Assembly: GCF_030486595.1 (NCBI RefSeq)
Contig: NZ_JAUJZH010000006.1
Coordinates: 62,001-126,000 of the forward strand
DNA: 64,000 bases
DNA from: Variovorax ginsengisoli
Lineage (GTDB): Bacteria; Pseudomonadota; Gammaproteobacteria; Burkholderiales; Burkholderiaceae_C
Direction of reading: 5' to 3'
Part shown: in pieces, positions 17,753 to 27,218 of the stretch
Layout: each line of letters starts with the position of its first letter
Numbering within the stretch: the stretch's first letter is position 1
Translations under genes and position numbers: made by a program
Notes under the pieces: generated by a model
The model's database searches: none
What the model was told of the DNA's origin: nothing
The model's input: the letters and a program-made list of their open reading frames with translations, nothing else

Positions 17753-18820
17753 ATGAGCCATCAACCCGAAAAGAAGATCTACATCTCCGATGTGACCCTA
17801 CGTGACGGCAGCCACGCCATTCGCCACCAGTACAGCGTGGAGCAAGCCAAGCAGATCGCCAAGGCGCTCGACGAGGCCAAGGTCGATTCCATCGAGGTCG
17901 CCCACGGCGACGGCCTGCAGGGCGGCAGTTTCAACTACGGCTTCGGCGCCCACACCGATGTCGAGTGGATCGAGGCGGTCGCCAGCGTGGTCAAGCACGC
18001 GAAGATTGCAACGCTACTGCTGCCTGGCATCGGAACGGTGCACGACCTCAAGGCGGCCTATGAAGCAGGAGCGCGCATCGTGCGCGTGGCGACGCATTGC
18101 ACCGAGGCCGACGTTTCGAGACAGCACATCGAGTATGCGCGCCATCTGGGCATGGAGGCCGTGGGATTTCTGATGATGAGTCACATGACCACGCCGCAAG
18201 CGCTGGCCGAGCAGGCCAAGCTGATGGAAAGCTATGGCGCGACCTGCTGCTACGTGGTGGACTCCGGCGGTGCGTTGAGCATGAACGACGTGCGCGACCG
18301 CTTCCGTTCATTCAAGGATGTGCTCAGACCGGAAACGCAGACGGGCATGCACGCGCACCACAACCTGAGCCTGGGCGTCGCCAATAGCATCGTCGCGGTT
18401 GAAGAAGGCTGTGACCGCGTCGACGCAAGCCTGGCGGGGATGGGCGCCGGGGCGGGCAACGCACCGCTGGAGGTGTTCATTGCCGCAGCCGCGCGCATGG
18501 GCTGGAACCACGGCACCGACCTCTACAAGCTCATGGACGCGGCCGACGACATCGTCCGCCCTTTGCAAGACCGTCCCGTTCGCGTGGATCGCGAGACGCT
18601 GGCGCTCGGCTATGCCGGGGTGTATTCGAGTTTCCTGCGCCATTCGGAAGCAGCCGCCGGCAAGTACGGTCTGAAAACGGTGGACATCCTGGTCGAGCTG
18701 GGCAAACGCCGCATGGTCGGTGGTCAGGAAGACATGATCGTTGACGTGGCCCTTGACCTGTTGAAGGGCGTCGAACACGAGCGCGTTCACCAGCCGCCCA
18801 CCATGAGCGAAGCCGCCTGA
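17753..18820 (+). CDS. mhpE: 4-hydroxy-2-oxovalerate aldolase
   Basis: The 355-residue protein has an HMGL-like TIM barrel with the metal/base motif [15 protein letters not shown] (residues 12-26), [11 protein letters not shown] with the metal-binding histidines, and a C-terminal DmpG-type communication domain (YSSFLRHSE and beyond). It cleaves 4-hydroxy-2-oxovalerate to pyruvate and acetaldehyde and passes acetaldehyde to MhpF. AAGGAGA precedes the ATG. Confidence 0.95.
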   Translation: MSHQPEKKIYISDVTLRDGSHAIRHQYSVEQAKQIAKALDEAKVDSIEVAHGDGLQGGSFNYGFGAHTDVEWIEAVASVVKHAKIATLLLPGIGTVHDLKAAYEAGARIVRVATHCTEADVSRQHIEYARHLGMEAVGFLMMSHMTTPQALAEQAKLMESYGATCCYVVDSGGALSMNDVRDRFRSFKDVLRPETQTGMHAHHNLSLGVANSIVAVEEGCDRVDASLAGMGAGAGNAPLEVFIAAAARMGWNHGTDLYKLMDAADDIVRPLQDRPVRVDRETLALGYAGVYSSFLRHSEAAAGKYGLKTVDILVELGKRRMVGGQEDMIVDVALDLLKGVEHERVHQPPTMSEAA

Positions 18821-18858
18821 GTCCCTTTTCCCGAAATCAACACATCCGAGACCGAGTC

Positions 18859-19728
18859 ATGTCCACCAACAACGCTCCCATCACCGAATCCGACACAAGC
18901 CGCTTCGTCCGCATCAAGGAAGGCGACCTCGACCTACAACTGCACTGCAACGATGCCGGTAGCGGCGCCGAGACTGTGGTGATGCTGCACGGCTCGGGCC
19001 CCGGCGCAAGCGGCTGGGCCAATTTCAACCGCAACGTCGAGCCGTTCGTGGCCGCCGGCTACCGCGTCGTCCTGATGGACTGTCCGGGCTGGAGCAAGAG
19101 CGACCCAGTAGTCAGCACCGGCTCGCGTTCCGACCTCAATGCACGGGCGCTCAAGGGCCTGATGGACGCCATTGGCCTCGACAAGGTGCATATCGTCGGC
19201 AACTCGATGGGTGGGCACAGCGCGGTTGCCTTCGCGCTGGCCAACCCCGAACGCGTGGGCAAGCTGGTGCTGATGGGTGGCGGTACCGGGGGGCTCAGCC
19301 CGTTCGTGCCGATGCCCACCGAGGGCATCAAGCTGATTGGCGCCCTGTACCGCGATCCGACGATCGAGAACCTCAAGCGCATGATGAACGTGTTTGTCTA
19401 CGACACGAGCAACCTCACCGAAGAGCTTTTCCAGGCGCGCCTGGAAAACATGCTCAGCCGCCGCGATCACCTCGAGAACTTCGTCAAGAGCACCGAGGCG
19501 AACCCGAAACAGTTTCCCGATGTAGGGCACCGACTCGGCGAGATCGCGGCTCCGACGCTGTTGGTCTGGGGGCGCGACGACCGCTTCGTTCCGCTGGACA
19601 TCGGCCTGCGGCTGGTGACCGGCCTGCAGAAGGCCGACCTGCACGTGTTCAGCCGCTGCGGCCACTGGGCGCAGTGGGAGCACGCCGACAAGTTCAATCG
19701 CATGGTGCTGGACTTCCTGGCGCGCTGA
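18859..19728 (+). CDS. mhpC: Meta-cleavage product hydrolase, alpha/beta fold
   Basis: The 289-residue hydrolase has [16 protein letters not shown] (oxyanion region), the nucleophile elbow GNSMGG, the acid in WGRDDRFVP, and the catalytic His in CGHWAQWEH. These are typical of MhpC/BphD, which hydrolyse the C-C bond of the ring-opened product, giving 2-hydroxypenta-2,4-dienoate and a carboxylic acid. The released acid depends on the substrate of the unusual hydroxylase, so it cannot be named with certainty. Confidence 0.92.
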   Translation: MSTNNAPITESDTSRFVRIKEGDLDLQLHCNDAGSGAETVVMLHGSGPGASGWANFNRNVEPFVAAGYRVVLMDCPGWSKSDPVVSTGSRSDLNARALKGLMDAIGLDKVHIVGNSMGGHSAVAFALANPERVGKLVLMGGGTGGLSPFVPMPTEGIKLIGALYRDPTIENLKRMMNVFVYDTSNLTEELFQARLENMLSRRDHLENFVKSTEANPKQFPDVGHRLGEIAAPTLLVWGRDDRFVPLDIGLRLVTGLQKADLHVFSRCGHWAQWEHADKFNRMVLDFLAR

Positions 19729-19846
19729 GCTAATCCGGGCGCTGATCTTTCCTTGAACGCCTCGCTCGATGCGCGGCGATTGGACACCCGCGTCCGGAGG
19801 TCTGTGCGAATCGAAAGGAGCCACTGGCTCGTCAAGCGATCCCCCC

Positions 19847-19874
19847 GGCCGGGCGTGGAAGTCCGGCCATTTTT
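19847..19874 (+). terminator. Possible weak terminator after mhpC
   Basis: The arms GGCCGG (19847-19852) and CCGGCC (19863-19868) flank a 10-base loop and are followed by ATTTTT. The loop is long and the T run short, so partial termination or attenuation between mhpC and the two downstream genes is the most I would claim. Confidence 0.35.
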
Positions 19875-19896
19875 CCCTAGTTCAACGGAGACTTCC

Positions 19897-21009
19897 ATGA
19901 CCAAGATGATGAATGCTGCACGTCTGCACAAGATCGGTGAACCCTTCCAGGTTGACACGATCCCGGTACCCGAAGTTCGGTCCACCGACGTGCTTGTCGA
20001 AGTGAAAGCCGCGGGCGTCGTGCCTAACCTGCGCAATGTGGTCACCAGCTATCCGAAGTGGTTTCCCTTCCTGCCATTGCCTGCTTTGCCCGCAATCTAC
20101 GGCCTCGACTCGGCCGGCGTGGTGACGCAGGTGGGCAGCCAAGTCCGCGCAGACATCAAGCCCGGCGACCGCGTCTACGTGAATCCGGGGCTATCGTGCG
20201 GAAGCTGCCTCGCATGCCGGCGCGGCGATCACATCAACTGCACCTCCTACACGTTCCAGGGCTACTTCGGCTTTGGTCCGGGCTCGCAGCAGCTCTTCGA
20301 GGACTACCCATACGGAGGCTTCGGCCAGTACCTGACGGCACCCGCCGCCAACCTGGTGAAGCTGCCCGACAGCATCAGCTTCGAGCAAGGCGCTCGCTTT
20401 GGCTATCTGGGCACCGCTTACTCGGCACTGCGAAAGGCGCAGTTCTCCCCAGGTCAGACGGTGCTCATTGACGGCGCGACGGGCACACTGGGGTTGGGCG
20501 CGGTCATCCTTGCGCTGGCCATGGGCGCGGCCAAAATCTTCGCGACGGGGCGCAACACCACGCTGCTCGAAAAGTTGCAGCAACTGAATCCGCAGCGCAT
20601 CGTCCCGATCGCGCTCGGATCGCGGCCGACTTCCGAAATCGTGATGGAGGCGACCGGGGGTTTCGGTGTCGATGCGCTCATCGAGGCGCTGGGCCCCAAT
20701 GCTGCGGTGGCGACGGTGCTCGACTCGTTCAATGCTCTGCGCCGCGGAGGGAAGGCGATCAACATTGGCGGCGTTGCCGATCCCATCCCGCTGGAGCCGT
20801 TCCCCCTCATGTGCCTGCAGAAGTCCTACATCGGCTCGCTGTGGTTCACGAGCGCGGAAGGCGAGGACATGGCGGCGATGGCCCACGCGGGCACGCTCAA
20901 TCTCGGGGTGTTCGAGCACGAGCGCTTTCCGCTTGAGCGTGTCAATGAAGCGCTGGATGCGATCGACCAGCGCAGCGGCGGATTCACCAACGTCGTGATC
21001 ATGCATTGA
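19897..21009 (+). CDS. MDR-family alcohol-dehydrogenase-like protein lacking the catalytic zinc ligands
   Basis: The 370-residue protein has a GroES-like domain, the four-cysteine structural zinc lobe (CGSCLACRRGDHINC), and a Rossmann fold with GATGTLGLGAV. The usual catalytic zinc cysteine after the first beta strands is replaced (AAGVVPNLRN), and the GHE motif reads GLD. It probably binds NAD(P)H but may not be a classical zinc alcohol dehydrogenase. CGGAGA precedes the chosen ATG; the frame extends further upstream without family similarity. It may process a side product of the mhp pathway. Confidence 0.8.
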   Translation: MTKMMNAARLHKIGEPFQVDTIPVPEVRSTDVLVEVKAAGVVPNLRNVVTSYPKWFPFLPLPALPAIYGLDSAGVVTQVGSQVRADIKPGDRVYVNPGLSCGSCLACRRGDHINCTSYTFQGYFGFGPGSQQLFEDYPYGGFGQYLTAPAANLVKLPDSISFEQGARFGYLGTAYSALRKAQFSPGQTVLIDGATGTLGLGAVILALAMGAAKIFATGRNTTLLEKLQQLNPQRIVPIALGSRPTSEIVMEATGGFGVDALIEALGPNAAVATVLDSFNALRRGGKAINIGGVADPIPLEPFPLMCLQKSYIGSLWFTSAEGEDMAAMAHAGTLNLGVFEHERFPLERVNEALDAIDQRSGGFTNVVIMH

Positions 21010-21030
21010 GCGGCACAAAAGGAGCACATC

Positions 21031-21570
21031 ATGCACATCCGACGCATCGTCACCGGCCACGACCGGAAAGGAAACGCCGTTTTCGTATCGGACGCAGCTG
21101 CGCCGCGTACCACCGAGTTCGAGCACGTTCCAGGCTTCGTTACTTCCTTGTTGTGGGAGACGGCTCCCAACGCGACAGTGCCCGCGGGCGAGGGTGACCC
21201 GGCAATCTCTGCCACGTCATGGACGCCGCCACCAGGTGGCACAAACCTGATGTTCATCACGTTTCCTCCCGACGCTGTGATGATGACTCCCGACTTCGAT
21301 CCAGCTGCCGCCGGAGGTGAGTACATGCGAGTGCTGCCCGGTTTGGCTGAGAAGTTCGAGATGGATCACCCCGGCATGCACACCTCCGACTCCGTTGACT
21401 ACGGCGTGTTGATCGACGGCGAGCTACACCTCGACCTCGACGATGGCGCTACGAAGAAGCTTGCGCCGCGCGATGTGGTCGTTCAGAACGGCACACGCCA
21501 CGCTTGGCGCAACAAGAGCGACAAGCCGGCGACCATGCTGTTCGTCCTTGTCGGGGCAAAGCGCTCCTGA
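21031..21570 (+). CDS. Cupin-domain protein
   Basis: The 179-residue protein contains a C-terminal single cupin: GMHTSDSVDYGVLIDGEL (motif 1 with HxxxxxYxxxxxGE-like spacing) and PRDVVVQNGTRHAW (motif 2). The reaction is unknown. It lies 21 bp after the MDR gene with AAAGGAG before its ATG, so it belongs to the tail of the mhp operon. Similar cupins accompany aromatic catabolic operons, but no role can be assigned from sequence. Confidence 0.8.
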   Translation: MHIRRIVTGHDRKGNAVFVSDAAAPRTTEFEHVPGFVTSLLWETAPNATVPAGEGDPAISATSWTPPPGGTNLMFITFPPDAVMMTPDFDPAAAGGEYMRVLPGLAEKFEMDHPGMHTSDSVDYGVLIDGELHLDLDDGATKKLAPRDVVVQNGTRHAWRNKSDKPATMLFVLVGAKRS

Positions 21571-21729
21571 GCTGGGCATTGGAGTCGTGGCCCCGACTTC
21601 TCCGACCGCTTTCGATCGCACCGCTGCCGCTCGTCGGTCGAAGGTGGATGGCGGGTCAGGGCCCCATTGCGGCTGTACGCTCCTTCCTCAATGCGGACCT
21701 TCGGCTCTGAGGTCTCTCGGACTTCGACC

Positions 21730-22983
21730 TCAGGCGGCAAACATCAATCCAGCCACGGCCGAAAGTAACACGACCAGCACGGGCGAAAGACGTGCGTAGA
21801 CCAGCAGCCCGAAGGCTGCCAAAGCAAGTCCGAAATCGGCTCTTGAATGGATGGCACTCGTCCACACCGGGTCGTAGAGGGCTGCCACCAACACCCCGAC
21901 GACCGCCGCATTGACTCCAGCCATAGCGCGTTGGACCCCATCGCGTTGGCGCAAGCTCTCCCAGTACGGAAGCGCGCCGACGACAAGCAGGAAGGCGGGG
22001 ATGAAAATGGCCAGGAGCAATGCGAGTCCGCCTATCCAGCCGCCGAACGGGCTGGGCATGACGGCACCGAGGTAGGCGGCGAAGGTGAACAAGGGGCCCG
22101 GCACTGCTTGCGCCGCACCATAGCCGGCAAGCAAGACATCGTTCGAAACCAGACCACTGGGCACGACCCCGGCCTGTAGAAGCGGAAGCACGACGTGCCC
22201 GCCGCCAAATACCAAGGCGCCGGCTTGATAGAACTTGGCAAGGACAGACAGTGCCGGCGAGTGCACCGCTGCAGCCACCATCGGCAAAACAGCCAGCAGC
22301 ACAATGAACAGGCCGAGGAGAATTGCCCCGGTCACTTTGCTCACGCCATAGTCGCGGTGTTGCGCTGGTGGAAGATGACCGAGCGTGAGCACCCATCGAC
22401 CCACGACGCCTCCGACGATGATGGCTCCAATCTGCCCCACCGCAGCAGGCACTGCGAGAACCAAAAGAGCGGCGACAACTGCAACTCCCGCGCGGAGTCG
22501 GTCGGGGCATAGCGATCTGGCCATGCCCCAAACCGCTTGCGCGACAACAGCGACCGCGACCACTTTCAGGCCGTGGACAGCGCCCGAATGCGATAGGGCG
22601 GCCCATTGCGTGACACCGGCCGCGAACAGGATGAGCGCCATGGCCGAAGGGAGCGTGAATCCTACCCATGCGGCCATCGCACCGCCCCAGCCGGCACGGC
22701 CCAGTCCGAGCGCGATGCCAACCTGGCTGCTCGCGGGACCAGGCAAGAACTGGCACAGCGCGACCAAGTCCGAGTAGCTCTTGTCGTCGAGCCACCCGCG
22801 GCGCTCAACGAACTCCGCACGGAAATAGCCGAGGTGCGCCACCGGTCCGCCAAAGGACGTCAGGCCAAGCTTGAGAAACGCAAGGAGGACCTCGAGCACC
22901 GTGCCTCTCGAGCGGATGGCGCCAACGCCATCAGCGAGGGGTGATGCGGGGGATTCTGAGTCGATTCGGTGCGGCTGCTTCAT
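21730..22983 (-). CDS. chrA: Chromate transporter, two-domain ChrA
   Basis: The 417-residue membrane protein consists of two homologous halves. The first carries FLKLGLTSFGGPVAHLGYF and CQFLPGPASSQVG; the second carries FYQAGALVFGGGHVVLPLL and AAQAVPGPLFTFAAYLG. This FGG/PGP pattern is diagnostic for the CHR family, which exports chromate by proton exchange. The ATG at 22983 is chosen because GGAGAAG precedes it; the frame could start 16 codons earlier. It overlaps the end of a broken padR gene, with which it probably formed an operon. Confidence 0.92.
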   Translation of the reverse strand: MKQPHRIDSESPASPLADGVGAIRSRGTVLEVLLAFLKLGLTSFGGPVAHLGYFRAEFVERRGWLDDKSYSDLVALCQFLPGPASSQVGIALGLGRAGWGGAMAAWVGFTLPSAMALILFAAGVTQWAALSHSGAVHGLKVVAVAVVAQAVWGMARSLCPDRLRAGVAVVAALLVLAVPAAVGQIGAIIVGGVVGRWVLTLGHLPPAQHRDYGVSKVTGAILLGLFIVLLAVLPMVAAAVHSPALSVLAKFYQAGALVFGGGHVVLPLLQAGVVPSGLVSNDVLLAGYGAAQAVPGPLFTFAAYLGAVMPSPFGGWIGGLALLLAIFIPAFLLVVGALPYWESLRQRDGVQRAMAGVNAAVVGVLVAALYDPVWTSAIHSRADFGLALAAFGLLVYARLSPVLVVLLSAVAGLMFAA

Positions 22984-23285
22984 TGGTTGGCGCTTCTCCG
23001 ACAAGTTCGGACAGCTTCGGTCGAATCTCAATCAGTACCCGCCGGCCTTTTTCGGTCGCGACGTAGTACTTGCGCACCTTGCCCCCACAACCTCCGACTC
23101 ACTCATGAGCAAGCCATCGAGCTCAAGGCAATGCAACAGCGGGTACAGGGTGCCCGGCTCAGCGTGTAGTCGTGCCTGCCGAGTTCTTCCGCCATTCCCG
23201 CGCCGAAGATTCGCCCATGCACGGCGTGATGCAGAACATGCACTCGCGCAAATGCCAGAAATATGTCTCGAACAGAATCGGTCAT
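22931..23285 (-). pseudogene. PadR-family regulator broken by two single-base frameshifts
   Basis: The ATG at 23285 starts MTDSVRDIFLAFARVHVLHH and reads into the PadR winged helix as far as GRHDYTLS (near 23158). There a base is missing in a CCGGG run. The next frame then gives GTLYPLLHCLELDGLL, the core PadR signature, until a second missing base in a G run near 23084, after which KVRKYYVATEKGRRVL continues in a third frame and ends at 22931. With both bases restored it would be a normal PadR protein of about 118 residues. Either it is a recent pseudogene or the assembly has homopolymer errors. The 3' end overlaps chrA. Confidence 0.8.
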
Positions 23286-23912
23286 CGATATTGAAGGACG
23301 AAATTGTAGGTGACGAACTTCAGCTCCACTGGCTCGCGGTTTGCAAGAAACAGCGTCAGGCGTGGGCTTGGGCGCAGGAGTCCATTCAGCGAGGTGCGCG
23401 ACGGCCGCGGTGCGTCAACGCGACAGTTCGTTGGCACGGGATGGGCGTCTGCGGCCGAGGACTGCTTCAGGACGCATCCGGCGGTCGCGCCGACTCCTTC
23501 AAGGGGTGAACTCACCTGCCGGCGTGCATTTGATGCCAGTGAGACTCACCACCTGTCGGACGTCGATTGTGGGACACGCCGTTGCGATATTCGTCCTCAG
23601 TCGAGGGGAAGCGCCGGGCTGAACAAGTCGGCCTTGACCAGATTTGAAGGGTCGAGTCGAGCGCTTGCTACTTGGCCGAATGTCCTTGGAACAAGCAGGC
23701 GCCTACGGAGAATTGTTACACGATGGTCAGACGCGACGGAGCGCTGGCGATTCTGTCGGCGAACGGAACTCTTGGAAGCTGGGTTGAGAGCATCCGATAG
23801 GTAGGTCAGTCGCGCCGCGATACGAGCTATTCATATCAAGCAAACGCGAACGTCGACTCGAATGTCCGTTCCTGGCCGGCCAGAGCCGGCTGCGTGCGTG
23901 CGGCAACGCTCT
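23286..23912. other. Intergenic stretch without a recognisable gene
   Basis: This is about 630 bp between the broken padR and the SWIB gene. Several short frames exist on both strands, but none shows a family motif, a plausible start with a Shine-Dalgarno sequence, or the third-position GC bias seen in neighbouring genes. It may be decayed sequence. Confidence 0.5.
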
Positions 23913-24170
23913 TCAGGACAGGTGTTTCCCAACAAGACCCGACATTTCGAACATCGTCACCTCCGGCTTGCCCATCACCGCTTGAAGCTTGGCATCACAA
24001 AGGATATTGCGCTTGTTCGCTGGGTTTTGGAGGTTATTCAGCTTGATGTAGTCCCACAGCAGCTTGGTGACCTCGGTTCGAGGCTGGGGTGCGGAGCCAA
24101 TGACGGCTGCGAGCTCGACGCTGGGTGTCAGGGGGCGCGTGAACGCCGTTTGCTTCTTGGCAGTGGTCAT
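23913..24170 (-). CDS. SWIB/MDM2 domain protein
   Basis: The 85-residue protein consists almost entirely of a SWIB domain: FTRPLTPSVELAAVIGS, PRTEVTKLLWDYIKLNNLQNP, and KRNILCDAKLQAVMGK. Stand-alone SWIB proteins occur in many proteobacteria and in Chlamydia; their function is not established, though a link to DNA or chromatin is often proposed. The ATG at 24170 is used because family similarity begins there. The lysine-containing N-terminus is short compared with relatives that carry a long basic tail. Confidence 0.85.
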   Translation of the reverse strand: MTTAKKQTAFTRPLTPSVELAAVIGSAPQPRTEVTKLLWDYIKLNNLQNPANKRNILCDAKLQAVMGKPEVTMFEMSGLVGKHLS

Positions 24171-24433
24171 GTTTGTCTCGGCAAAGCGGTGAATTCTACG
24201 AGCGCCCCCAAGAACGTTTCGCTGGGCGCGGCTCCGAACGGCGGTTGGGGTCATGTCCGTCGGTCAGTTCATGGCAGATTGGAAGGCAGACATGAAGGTC
24301 CGATGTTGGCCCGCATTCTGCCCTACGGGTAGTGGGCGTGCACGAGCTTCAGCCCGACGTGCGGACCACCAACGAAGGTATGTGACCGTGACGCGCGGCC
24401 ACGAAGCGGCTGTCGTGTTGACCCGGCTGCGCG

Positions 24434-25428
24434 TCAGTCAGATCCATATTTCTTCAGCACTGTCGCGTTCATGAAGTCAGCGACCGCCTTGCGCACCTGC
24501 CGGGAAGCATCCTCGTTGTAAAGCACGGTCGGGCCGAACTCGATACAGGGTCGCTCGCAGTAAACGGTTGGCCGCTCTTCGCATTGAAGATCGCACCAGC
24601 ATCGGCCTCAGCAAGTGTGCAGTGCCGCATCGTTTGCCAGTTGGGCGGGGCGAGCGGCTTCTTGAACGCCTTGCCGTCGAATACATGACCAGCACCTGGG
24701 TACTCGGTGAGCTGCACGTCGCGACCCTTGGCTTTCAGTCGAGCGGCATACGCACGACAGGGTTCAATGGAGACATAGTTGTCGTCGATGCCGTGGAACA
24801 TCCGAACGGGCCGATCGACCATATCGTCGTCATCCCGAAAGGTCGTACCGCACTGCGCATACATGGTTACGTAGGCAGCGAACGAAACGCCGGCTGGCAT
24901 GTACGTACGCTGGAATCGAGCTACGCTGGCGTAGAGGGCTGTTTGCCCGCCGCGCGAGAACCCCATCAGAACGATTCGTGACGGATCCACTCGGGGATGC
25001 TTCGAGAGCGCTTCAAGCGCGTTGTAGGCATCAACGATCATTGCCAGTCGGCCGAGGACGAACTGATCCGCGTTGGTGTTGACGATGCCACGGGGGCTGA
25101 AGCTGTCGATGATGAATGTGCCCATGCCCAAGGCGTTGAAGTCGTCCTCCCAGTCGGTGACATAGCTGGAGATGCCGCCCGACCCGTGCAGGAGAACAGC
25201 TACCGGCACCTTGCCGGTCCCCGCCGGTAGACGCAAGACTCCACCGACGGTTTCCGACTTGCCGTCTTTGCGCCCGGTGAGGAACTCCTGATCAGTGAGT
25301 GTCACCGAGGGGAACGTCAGGACCTTGGTGCGTGCAATTTGTGCGATCGACGCCGAGGGAGTCCCGGCGACAAGCGCCAGGAAGATGGCTATCGCGAAGG
25401 CAATCTCTTGGGCTCGACGGTTCGCGAC
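24434..25428 (-). pseudogene. Dienelactone-hydrolase-like secreted protein, 5' end fused and 3' end frameshifted
   Basis: The hydrolase part starts with a signal-peptide-like segment (IAFAIAIFLALVAGTPSAS) but has no start codon of its own: it continues in frame from a TPR fragment. The alpha/beta hydrolase core is intact: LLHGSGG, the nucleophile GFSRGG, the acid in HGIDDNYV, and GAGHVFDG with the histidine. Near 24546 one base is missing in a C run. The encoded frame then ends at 24469 with unrelated residues, while the neighbouring frame gives CIEFGPTVLYNEDASRQV to a stop at 24434. The active site may survive, but both ends are damaged. Confidence 0.7.
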
Positions 25429-25740
25429 GCGCTCCGGCTGGCCGCTGAACAGCAGCAGCGCCGCGAGATCGTGGCGTGCAATCAGCTCGCTCGGGTTCAT
25501 GGCGATCTGTTGCTCGCTCAGCGCAATCGCCTCATGCGTCCTGCCCGTGAACATCAGCACCGCGGCGCGCGCGCCCTTGGAGGGGGGCAATGTCGGGTCG
25601 AGGCGCCACGCCTTGTCGGCTGCCTTCTGTGCGTGGGCCAGCCATTCGTTCCAGGTGTGCCCGGGGCGCAGGCGGATCCAACCGTTTGGGGTGTTTTTCA
25701 GGGTCTGGCGGGTCACCTGGACCACCGAAAGAGGCTCCAC
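25429..25740 (-). pseudogene. TPR protein fragment fused to the hydrolase
   Basis: About 104 residues (GTG at 25740) contain tetratricopeptide-like repeats: a helix with AQKAADKAWRLDPTLPPSKG, then TGRTHEAIALSEQQIAMNP and HDLAALLLFSGQPER. This looks like an internal or C-terminal piece of a larger TPR protein. It runs without a stop directly into the signal-peptide region of the hydrolase, so the junction near 25428 is probably a deletion joining two unrelated genes. Confidence 0.6.
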
Positions 25741-25791
25741 CGGGGGTCGACAGTGACAGTCCGCTCATGGGCCGCATCCTGCCCTTGGACC

Positions 25792-26214
25792 TCAGAGCTT
25801 CTTCATCATGAACGCCAGGTAGAACCCATCGGTGTGGTTGTCGATGCGCCCGAACTCCTGGTAGCCGCGCTTCGCATAGAAGTCGCGGGCCTGCCATTCG
25901 AACGTATCGAGTTTGGCGCTGTGCGCGCCCAGGCTCTTTGCCTTCGTCTCGGCCTGCCCAAGCAGCTCGCTGCCAAGCCCGGCTGTCCTGGCCGCCTCGT
26001 CGACCCAAAGCACGTCGATGTGGAGCCAGTAAAGGAAGACGTAGCCGCGAAGCCCTCCGACCATTCGACCTTGCGCATCCCTTGCGCTTAGCCATACCGG
26101 CTGAGACTCGGGATACTCGCCCACGAATCCGTAGTTGAAGTGGCGCAGCCGTCGACCGAGCTCGCCCGACCGCACCTCCTCTTGCGTCGCTTCGATGATG
26201 GTCCAGGCTGTCAT
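25792..26214 (-). CDS. GNAT-family N-acetyltransferase
   Basis: The 140-residue protein has the GNAT core: GGLRGYVFLYWLHIDVLWV (strands 4-5), acetyl-CoA loop DEAARTAGLGSELLGQAE, and DTFEWQARDFYAKRGYQEFG (C-terminal strand region). It transfers an acetyl group to an amine of unknown identity. The ATG at 26214 begins the recognisable fold. It is separated by 36 bp from the GntR gene on the same strand. Confidence 0.82.
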   Translation of the reverse strand: MTAWTIIEATQEEVRSGELGRRLRHFNYGFVGEYPESQPVWLSARDAQGRMVGGLRGYVFLYWLHIDVLWVDEAARTAGLGSELLGQAETKAKSLGAHSAKLDTFEWQARDFYAKRGYQEFGRIDNHTDGFYLAFMMKKL

Positions 26215-26250
26215 GGCGGGCTCAGGCGCCTGTCGACCGCAGCACCCCTG

Positions 26251-26985
26251 TCAGGGCCGCGTCTTCCCAGCCACCAGCCGCATCCCCGGCATCAGCTCGG
26301 CCGCGAGCTCCGGCCGCTCGAGTGCGTAGTCAAGGTTCATGCGTGCGATCTCGACGTGCTCCTCGCCCAGCGCCTGCGCGCGCGAGCCCTGCCCGCGCTC
26401 GATCGCCTGCACCATCGCGTGGTGCGTGCGGTGGGCCTGCTTCATCCACTGGTGCCCCTCCTCCATCGACGACTGCATCGGCAGCATGGCGCTCGGCGAC
26501 GCGAAGGGCTGGCCGTCGAGCATGTCCATCACGCGCCGGAGCGCGACATTGCCGCAGCCCTGCATGATCAGCTGGTGGAAGCGGTCGTTCATCTGGACAT
26601 AGGCCGCGTAGTCGTCCAGGCCCATCTCGGGCTTGTTGACCGCCTTGTCGCCCTCGTCGAGGCAGTCATGCAGGTCGCGCAGCAACTGGCGCGAGGCACC
26701 ATCCTCGGCCAGCAGGCGGGCCGCGAAGCCTTCGATCACCCCGCGCACGCGGATCGCGTCGGCGATCTCCTGAGACGTGAAGCGGCGCATCTGGTAGCCG
26801 CCGCTCGGCGACTGCTCGATCAGGCCCTCGTGCTCCAGGCTGGTGAGCGCCAGCCGCACGGGCGTGCGCGAGGCGCCGAGCTTCTCCGCCAGCGGGATCT
26901 CGGCCAGCCGCTCGCCGGGCACGAATTCGCCCTTGAGGATCAGGTCGCGAAGTTGAACCAGCACACGGTTTTGTTGGGAGTCCAT
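26251..26985 (-). CDS. GntR-family (FCD) regulator divergent from the Rieske/glutamyl operon
   Basis: The 244-residue protein has an N-terminal winged helix (PLAEKLGASRTPVRLALTSLEHEGLI, about residues 30-57) and a C-terminal FCD helical domain (about 75-220) with the metal-ligand-type histidines in NDRFHQLIMQGC and RTHHAMVQAI. FCD regulators usually repress adjacent catabolic operons and release DNA on binding a carboxylate or amino-acid-like ligand. It is transcribed away from the Rieske operon, and the 288-bp gap contains two TGCAT-rich dyads that are good operator candidates. Confidence 0.85.
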   Translation of the reverse strand: MDSQQNRVLVQLRDLILKGEFVPGERLAEIPLAEKLGASRTPVRLALTSLEHEGLIEQSPSGGYQMRRFTSQEIADAIRVRGVIEGFAARLLAEDGASRQLLRDLHDCLDEGDKAVNKPEMGLDDYAAYVQMNDRFHQLIMQGCGNVALRRVMDMLDGQPFASPSAMLPMQSSMEEGHQWMKQAHRTHHAMVQAIERGQGSRAQALGEEHVEIARMNLDYALERPELAAELMPGMRLVAGKTRP

Positions 26986-27087
26986 CTGGAGCAGCGGAAC
27001 GAAGAATGCCTCGATTCTAAGGAGATCGGCCGTCGCTGCACACAGTCAGGCCAACTTGGTCCAGTTGTTGCATACATGCCGGAGGCA

Positions 27088-27112
27088 GTGCATTCAGAAA
27101 GAGGGAATGCAC
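27088..27112. promoter_or_regulatory. Inverted repeat in the GntR/Rieske gap (proximal to gntR)
   Basis: GTGCATTC (27088-27095) and GAATGCAC (27105-27112) are perfect 8-bp arms separated by 9 bases. The TGCAT core recurs in the second dyad nearer the Rieske gene. It is a candidate binding site for the divergent FCD-type regulator. The surrounding sequence is notably AT-richer than the coding DNA. Confidence 0.5.
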
Positions 27113-27218
27113 CTCGAAGATGCGACAACATTTAAGTGTTAACCCTCGTTTTGACGCCAAAATGACCCCGCAGAAATCAAAAAAGATTGACCTGGATCAG
27201 AAACCGCCCAGACAATGT

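Noticed and set aside
23310-23804. A 164-codon frame in the gap after padR
   Set aside because: It has no family motif, no good ribosome-binding site and an Arg/Ser-rich composition; it is more likely non-coding.
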